DNA of 44,914 bases from Obelidium mucronatum. Lineage: Eukaryota > Chytridiomycota > Chytridiomycetes > Chytridiales > Chytriomycetaceae. Below, piece after piece: positions 39,029-44,914 of this stretch. Below the pieces are notes generated by a model that did no database searches, was not told the origin of the DNA, and saw only the letters and a list, made by a program, of their open reading frames with translations. The stretch is taken from contig JAIVFH010000227.1 of assembly GCA_025765595.1 (NCBI GenBank), positions 1 to 44,914 of the forward strand. The letters run 5' to 3'. Position numbers and translations under genes: made by a program. The stretch's first letter is position 1. The number at the start of each line of letters is the position of its first letter.

Positions 39029-40147
39029 TCAAATTGTTTTCTTGATTATTATCGGTTTGAATTTCAACGAAATATCCCCGATTCCGCTTGATGCATCCAC
39101 CTGCCAGTTCTTCCTTCCGCTGCCGATGGTGCCATACCCGGATTTTGACTCACCATTCTCTCCTTCCACTTCAACGCGGCCCAACCCGCTTTTTGCAAAG
39201 TAGACTCCATCAAACCCATTAACAGTAGCCTGTATTTTACCGGTTTCTGTTTGAAGGCTAGTGGAAGACGTGACCCCACTTTCTTCAGGAAACAAATTCA
39301 TGCCCAACAACGATCCACTCCTCGCCTTCACTTCAAGATTCTTGTATTTCGAAACTTTTGCCTGCACGTCTCCAGTTCCAACAGAAATAGTAGCCGACTC
39401 CTTCACCACAAGATCTTGGAACTCTACAGATCCAACTTCAGTTTGAACATGCAATTCCTTTACTTTCAAAGATGAAGTAAAATTCACATTTCCCGAGAGG
39501 ATGTTAATCCAAACCGAATCTGCGATGTTATTACCATTCCAGACAATTGTGGCTTTTTGGTCGATAAACGTGAAAGAGGTCATGTCTTGAGGAATATAAG
39601 CGTGGACGATGGTTAAAATGTCTGATTGATTCGGATTTTCCCCTTGATTGTCGAAATCAATGTGCGCATAAAAGACGTCGGCTGAAACAAAGAAAGTCAC
39701 GTTTGATGCAAAGTTTCTATGATTGCGGCCCAGCCATTTGAAGTCTGTTGAAAAAACAGCCTGCTCAATATTCTCTGATTTATGGACGTATAGAATCGTG
39801 TCTCCCGATCCTGTTGTTGTCCATTCCATTTTTGTGAAGTCAGCTGGGAATGTGAACTTCCGACCAGGTATTTTTGTGCTATCTGATCCAATGTACTGCG
39901 GAAGGATGGAAGTAATCATAATAATCAAAAGCAAGAGGCTGCCAATAAGTGTTTTGACGCTGAGGACCATGGGTTGTCGTTGTCTTTGTAGCCAGTGTGC
40001 CTGGTCATCGCCAAGCAACAGATGGGTGAGTTCTGAGATTGGAAGAAGTTCGGAATTATTTGGCTGTTGGTTGAGTATCCGATCTGTAGTAGATGAGCTG
40101 CTGCTTGCCGAGGGCAGCGACGATTGTGATGCTGGCTCCTGAATCAT
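39029..40147 (-). CDS. Type II membrane beta-helix protein H
   Basis: 372 aa from the ATG at 40147 (MIQEPASQSS). The cytosolic tail is longer than in its relatives (about 60 residues, Ser/Gln-rich) but again holds an acidic di-leucine, ELTHLL, at 39-44. One membrane helix at about 61-80 (VKTLIGSLLLLIIMITSI) follows. Lumenal rungs include DQKATIVWNGNNIADSVWI, TEVGSVEFQDL, VGTGDVQAKVSKYK, TGKIQATVNGFDG and GLGRVEVEGENG, ending GYGTIGSGRKN. WNGNNIADSV is equivalent to WEGPNIS of A. No enzymatic motif is seen. Confidence 0.72.
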   Translation of the reverse strand: MIQEPASQSSLPSASSSSSTTDRILNQQPNNSELLPISELTHLLLGDDQAHWLQRQRQPMVLSVKTLIGSLLLLIIMITSILPQYIGSDSTKIPGRKFTFPADFTKMEWTTTGSGDTILYVHKSENIEQAVFSTDFKWLGRNHRNFASNVTFFVSADVFYAHIDFDNQGENPNQSDILTIVHAYIPQDMTSFTFIDQKATIVWNGNNIADSVWINILSGNVNFTSSLKVKELHVQTEVGSVEFQDLVVKESATISVGTGDVQAKVSKYKNLEVKARSGSLLGMNLFPEESGVTSSTSLQTETGKIQATVNGFDGVYFAKSGLGRVEVEGENGESKSGYGTIGSGRKNWQVDASSGIGDISLKFKPIIIKKTI

Positions 40148-40235
40148 TATATTATATTTCAAACATGCAGCATATTTACTTTAAATAGAGATAATGCAAA
40201 CAACATATGTCAAAAAAATGCTTAACAATGCTACT

Positions 40236-41306
40236 TCAAGGATGTGGCGGTTTGAAACTCAGCTCAGCCCACCCTTTTCCACCGATGCGTACCAAAAACG
40301 TTCCATTACCGACCCCTTTCCCACCAACTGTGCCTACATCAGGATTATTTCTCTCAAGTGGCCAGTCGATTCCATCAAATCTCGCCTGACCATAAGGAGC
40401 ATCAACGCTGAACCTTCCTTTGAAACCATACACCTCTGCCGCAAGGACTCCGGTCCTTTCGATATTAACTTGATGATGCGCGTTCTCAAGTCCGGGAGTC
40501 AATCTAAGCGAGATATCTCCATCTCCAGTCAAAGCAGTCAACTGTCGATACCCGGATATGACATAACAACGAACGTCTCCCTCGCCTGTTGCCAATGCCA
40601 CAGACTGCGCCACACTCACATTCGCAACTACGATTAGTCCACTTTCGTGAATTTTAATGCCCAGCTGCTCTGTCACCAAAGGAGTAACCAATGCAACACT
40701 TCCACGACTCGTTTCAACCAGAAACTCTTTTGCAACATTAACACTCTGCCAGAGAAACCGCACATCTTCTCCAAACACTTTCACAGCCTCCAGATCCCGA
40801 CTCAGATTCACAATCAGTCGGATCTTGACAAGGTGATTGGTTTTAAACAAACTCTTACCAATCTGCCGCCACCACCGTAACCACCACACAAGCTCTGCAA
40901 ACACTAACACTCGATCGTTTTGAATTGGATCTACATTTGCGTATACGTTTGTGGATGTTTGGATTGTCCAATCGGGGCTTTCAACTTCAAAGGTGAAGAG
41001 TGAGTTGCTGTAGAATCCACGATGGACAGTTACTTCCCAGAGGGCTCCATCGAGCTGCATGTGTATTTCTTTTATTGAGTCGGAGGGCAATGCCCATGCT
41101 CCTCCTTTGCTGTTGTGTTGCGGTTTGAAGAATGGTGTGATCTCGTTGAAGGCCAAGAGAACGATTGCGATCAACAGGAGGCTGTTTATGATTGATTTTG
41201 TGTATAGTTTTCCGTCGCCTTGGAGCGGGTATGAGTTTGACGATGTTGTTGAAGTGGTGGACGTGGTTGTGTTGGTTGATAGAAGTGGGTCTCTTTCATT
41301 GTTCAT
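40236..41306 (-). CDS. Type II membrane beta-helix protein I
   Basis: 356 aa, single exon. Tail MNNERDPLLSTNTTT has ERDPLL, the di-leucine closest to the N-terminus in the set, followed by a Thr/Ser-rich stretch and one membrane helix at about 38-54 (SIINSLLLIAIVLLAF). The lumenal beta-helix shows FLWQSVNVAKEFLV, TGEGDVRCYVSGY-like and LTGDGDISLRLTPGLEN rungs, then GFKGRFSVDAPYG and VGTVGGKGVGNG. An odd Trp-rich segment (VWWLRWWRQ) near residue 145 is not shared with the others. Divergent from the TIR-like/TPR gene, 178 bp between starts. Confidence 0.72.
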   Translation of the reverse strand: MNNERDPLLSTNTTTSTTSTTSSNSYPLQGDGKLYTKSIINSLLLIAIVLLAFNEITPFFKPQHNSKGGAWALPSDSIKEIHMQLDGALWEVTVHRGFYSNSLFTFEVESPDWTIQTSTNVYANVDPIQNDRVLVFAELVWWLRWWRQIGKSLFKTNHLVKIRLIVNLSRDLEAVKVFGEDVRFLWQSVNVAKEFLVETSRGSVALVTPLVTEQLGIKIHESGLIVVANVSVAQSVALATGEGDVRCYVISGYRQLTALTGDGDISLRLTPGLENAHHQVNIERTGVLAAEVYGFKGRFSVDAPYGQARFDGIDWPLERNNPDVGTVGGKGVGNGTFLVRIGGKGWAELSFKPPHP

Positions 41307-41484
41307 CTCAATGCAGGAAAGAAATGAATCACCGCTAAATTAACATGAAATAGCCATCAGACAAGTCCGTTTGTTTGAGTTGATGTGAAATACCCCCGGG
41401 TTGTGTCTTTGTGCCCTTGCAGGCTTTTCGTGGGATGATGGGTACGTCAGCCAACAAAAAAGTCTCATAATTTGTTGATCATAG
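41307..41484. promoter_or_regulatory. Shared promoter region of protein I and the TIR-like/TPR gene
   Basis: 178 bases between divergent start codons. No clear TATA box facing either gene. Its small size means the two genes probably share upstream control. Confidence 0.4.
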
Positions 41485-44299
41485 ATGAAGGCCTTCCTTC
41501 GCCACGCCAAGAAAGCGTTTCTGGGCGACGAAGCCAAGACGGAAGACACTCGCACGGTTAGCCTGGCTGCCGCTGCTCGCATCTGATTGGCTAATATTCA
41601 ATTCAAAGTCCGCCCTCGTGCTGCCCTCGCACGCGCAGCTCGGCGCGGACCCGCTGGCCATGTCGACGCAGGGCATTCCCGTGTCTCACTTCGCCGCGCT
41701 GATCGACGAGTGGGGCGGCCGCGCGGCGCTTGCCGGTAAATCCACGGCCGACGTGTGCTTCGGGCTTGTGCGGCCAATGACAGAGCGGACAAAACTATCC
41801 CTCTGCGATCAATACAAGCTGGATCCGGCCAGGGCGCCGCTGATCAAAGACGCGCAGTGGTTTGTTTCGCACGCCTGGATGAATCCGTTCCTGAACGTTG
41901 TCGACGCTTTGGTGACGTTTTACACCGACGCGGGCATGGATCTCGATACTACACATGTTTGGTTTGACATATTTTCAAACTCCCAACATGATACGAATCT
42001 GAAGCCGTTTGAGTGGTGGCAGACCACGTTTATGGATGCGATTGAGGTAAACTCTATTTTTGCAGCTACGGTGAGTACCATCTTTAAAGAAGCAAAATAC
42101 AGAAAATCGGGAATGTAGTTATGATTTTGGAACCATTCCAAAAACCCGTGTGTCTCACGCGCGTGTGGTGTATTTTTGAAGTGTACTCTTGCAAAAAGAC
42201 AAACTCCAACTTCCATGTTGCAATGACACCAACCCAAAGACAAGAGTTTATGGTTTCTTTGAAAGATCCGTCTCAATTCTATAACGTAGTTTCAAATATC
42301 CGATGTGCAAACGCCCAAGCCACAAACCCGCCCGATAGAGAGAGAATTTTTGAAGTGATTCGAAAGCAAATGACGGATTTCTCGAGTATGGATCGTCTTG
42401 TATTTGGGGTTTTCAATGAATGGGTTGTGAAACAGTTGGAAGGCACTGTGGCAGCTGGTGTCGATGTTGAAGAGTGGAAGTTCGTATTGGCTCAGTTGCA
42501 CAATCTACTCGGTGATTCGGCAACGTGCCTTCAGCTATGCAAGGAAATTCTTGACGCTTCTCCTGAATATGGTGCTGGGCAGGAGTCAGGACTACAAGTG
42601 AAAGTTTCGAATCTCATGGCTGGAAGCTTATTGTATCAAGGAAAAGTAGACGATGCTATAAAATTGTATGAAAAGGCTCTGTCTATATCTGATGACGGTG
42701 GAGTATCGGCTGCTGAACTCGCATCAACAAAGTCAAACTTGGCTCTAGCGTATGTATATATGTGGAGAATTGGAGGCTCTATTAATATATTCAACCCCTT
42801 TAATTTCTTTCAGGTATATGAAGCAAGGGCGATACAAAGAATCAGAGTTTCTCAGTTTACAAGCGATTCCAGAGCTGACTCAAATCTACGGCCCGTACCA
42901 CATTAATGTTCTCGACATTTGCAATAACCTTGCTGTTTGCTATACCAGTACAGCAGAGTACAAAAAATCGCGGGACCTGAGTGTATCCATTGTTGACACT
43001 GCGAGAGAAACATTAGGAAAGGACCATCCAAACCTATGGTTATACTTGGAAAACTTGGGACGCGCCCATCGGGAGCTTGGAGAGTTTAAAGAAGCTGAAG
43101 AAGTGTATATAGAGTGTTTGGATGGCCAAAGGCGAGTTTTTGGATTGGACCACGTGGACACTCTTGTCACCATGAACCAATTGGCGGAAGTGTATTTGGG
43201 ACTCGGTAAACTGGAAGATTCGTTTTCGCTCTTTCGAACGTGTTGGATGGATAGAAGCAGGATTTTGGGAGAAACTCACGTGGATACTATACTGTCATTG
43301 TATGGAGTTGGACGAGTCCAACGTGCTCAGGGAAAGCTTGATATCGCAGAATCTACTATTCAATACTGCTGGGAGTTATTTGAAGAGGTTCTTGGGCGAG
43401 AGCATCCGAATTCTCTGGTTGTGATGTCGACTCTGGCACAGATTTATGAGAAGCTGGGAAAGTTTGACAAATGCGAAGAGCTCCTGAAGCAAAGCGCATC
43501 AATGGCCGAAAAAGTGTGGGGTATGGATAGTCCAAATGTACTCAACAGCGCGTCTGCGTTGGGGCTCTTTTATTTTAATCGCCATCGCCTCGAGGAAGCC
43601 AAGAATATCTTTTCTAGTATTCTATCAGATGTGCAACGTGTCTTTGGAGAATCCCATGGAAATAGCATTGTTGTACTGTCTCGCCTTGCGTTAATTCACC
43701 GAACTTTGAATGAATTAGAAGAAGCGGAGCGGTTGTACCTTGTACTAGTTGATGTTGAAACACCTCCAGCATCATCTACTTTATATGCTCTTGGAGATGT
43801 GTACTGGAAGCTAGGCGTTGATTCGAAAGCAGAATCTGTCCTTCTTGATTTGAGCAACCGAGAAGGCGACGAGTATGCTTTGAATGCAATGGCCTTTTTA
43901 GGCAAAATATACTTGTCAGAAGGAAGAGAAGCAGATGCTGAGGCTCTCTACAATCGATACGTGGAAATATGCCAAAGTCAGAAAGGGGTAAACTCCATTT
44001 ACACGTTGCAAGTCATGGCGAGAAGAGCTGATTGCTTTGAAAGGAACGGAAAGGGTAGGGAATGCGTAGAGCAGCGGTTGGAGATTTTGGAGCTTTGTGA
44101 GTCAGTGGTTGAGGATGACACGTCAATATTCACCCTGGAAGCTGGCGTGTCATTGGGAAAGAACGGAAAGGCTGAAGAAGGTATTAAACTGATTCAGAAC
44201 TTGCTGGAGACCTGGCCTGAGGGAGGCAAGAAAGATGATGGTATGAAGGAGATGGCAAATCAGGTATTGGCGGACTTAATATCGCAGCGAGAGGAATAA
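41485..44299 (+). CDS. TIR-like domain plus TPR (kinesin-light-chain-type) repeats
   Basis: Exons 41485-41556, 41609-42046, 42103-42749 and 42814-44299 join in phase to 880 aa. After a basic N-terminus (MKAFLRHAKKAFLG), residues about 105-200 follow the TIR order: strand A WFVSHAWMNPF, strand B HVWFDIFSN, strand D KIGNVVMILEP, then RVWCIFEV. The W192xxxE196 spacing equals WxxxE of SARM1 and plant TIR NADases, whose Glu is catalytic. From about 290 to 860 come tandem TPRs of the 42-residue, kinesin-light-chain kind (DHPNLWLYLENLGRAHRELG, EHPNSLVVMSTLAQIYEKLG). There is no NB-ARC/NACHT ATPase between. TIR-TPR proteins elsewhere often act in immunity or cell death; that role is inferred here. 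NAD cleavage needs proof. Confidence 0.72.
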
Positions 44300-44331
44300 A
44301 AGATAAACCGACGGTTCTATTCGATATGAAA

Positions 44332-44914
44332 TCAAATAAATAGCAAATCAATTGATCCAACCCCCACATTTGCATCCAAAACACCAGTTCCAACCTTTCC
44401 ACCAACTGTTCCATGGGAAGGTGTGCTTCCCGGATCCCCGCCGCCCACATGAAGTTTCCCACCCGAACCCACGTTGGCTTGATACACACCCTTGAAGTTC
44501 CCGACAATTGCTTTTACGGACGCCAACCTGCGCAGTCAGCGAGTACAAGACCGAGTCCACTTTCTCGCTTCAGATAAAAATGCATGAATTTCCCCGCTAA
44601 GGACCTTGGCTGCAAAACTCTCGAACCCTTTGTAATTGCCCTTGATATCTCCATTATCACCTCCGATAACAATACTTTCACGAACAAGGGCGTCAGTGAA
44701 TGTAACGGATCCAGACCCCATGTTTATTCCAACAACTCCTGTGTGTAATTGGTTTGAAACTTGAACGGATCCTAAAACAATGGCTGCATCAAAACTGGAT
44801 AGGACAAGCGGGGCATCAGCGGTCCAATGAAGCGATACAATATGGCCATCCAAATACACTGAAGTGAGATCGAAATGTTCTGGGAAAGTCACGCTGATTT
44901 CGCAGTAAAGACCA
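44332..44914 (-). CDS. Beta-helix protein J, partial, with two apparent indels
   Basis: The C-terminal portion of another family member, cut by the window edge (its N-terminus is beyond 44914). From 44914 the frame reads LYCEISVTFPEHFDL... through rungs NMGSGSVTFTD, GGDNGDIKGNYKGFESF and LSGEIHAFLSEARK, then meets a TGA at 44536. It reopens in the same frame at about 44526 with SVKAIVGNFKGVY and VGSGGKLHVG, ending GTVGGKVGTG and a stop at 44332. Between the two, another frame supplies the expected family sequence (DSVLYSLTAQVG). Two opposite one-base indels (near 44560 and 44518) therefore fit better than an intron. It is convergent with the TIR-like/TPR gene. Confidence 0.55.

Noticed and set aside
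1..44914. tRNA, rRNA or known structured RNA genes
   Set aside because: I saw no tRNA A/B-box pairs with a cloverleaf, and no rRNA-like blocks while reading both strands. A tRNAscan or Rfam search would be needed to be sure.

Overview
This is nuclear DNA of a zoosporic (chytrid-like) fungus. The genes are close packed on both strands and carry many short GT-AG introns (about 45-140 bp, often with CTAAC/CTGAC-like branch sites). There is a fungal-length two-lobed 6-phosphofructokinase, a fungal P450, a vacuolar-type serine carboxypeptidase, and an ortholog of the outer-dynein-arm docking protein ODAD4/TTC25, which implies a motile flagellum. All gene models were spliced by hand from reading frame and GT/AG signals.

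Layout. 1-7.7 kb: end of a PP2C phosphatase, a seven-helix membrane protein, a dioxygenase-fold protein that seems to lack its iron ligands, a GDS/DxxH (PC-esterase-like) type II membrane protein, the first soluble beta-helix protein, a coiled-coil/chromo-barrel-like nuclear protein and an unknown ORF. 7.7-12.7 kb: a membrane-anchored S10 carboxypeptidase with a 6-nt microexon, BCKDHB (E1-beta of branched-chain ketoacid dehydrogenase), then 1 kb of gene debris. 12.7-18.1 kb: three secreted proteins, a cluster of three foldback repeats, and ODAD4. 18.1-28 kb: a 1323-aa ankyrin-like/F-box protein, a cytochrome P450, an alpha/beta hydrolase and two more members of the seven-helix family. 28-31.6 kb: PFK. 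31.7-44.9 kb: a dense array of beta-helix paralogs (two soluble, four or five type II membrane-anchored), a tandem pair of another unknown family, a J-like protein, and a TIR-like/TPR protein that shares a promoter region with one anchored beta-helix gene and is flanked by another.

Most interesting. Four anchored beta-helix proteins and the anchored carboxypeptidase all carry an [E]xxxLL signal, mostly ExxPLL, in their cytosolic tails. This is the AP-3/vacuole type, so a shared vacuolar (lysosomal) membrane location is a concrete prediction. The TIR-like domain keeps a WxxxE motif at the place of the catalytic Glu of TIR NADases. The window also shows sharp switches between A/C-ending and G/T-ending codon blocks inside single exons, isolated GC-saturated coding patches, palindromic elements in the two introns that flank one exon, and at least four apparent single-base frameshifts that could be assembly indels or real decay.
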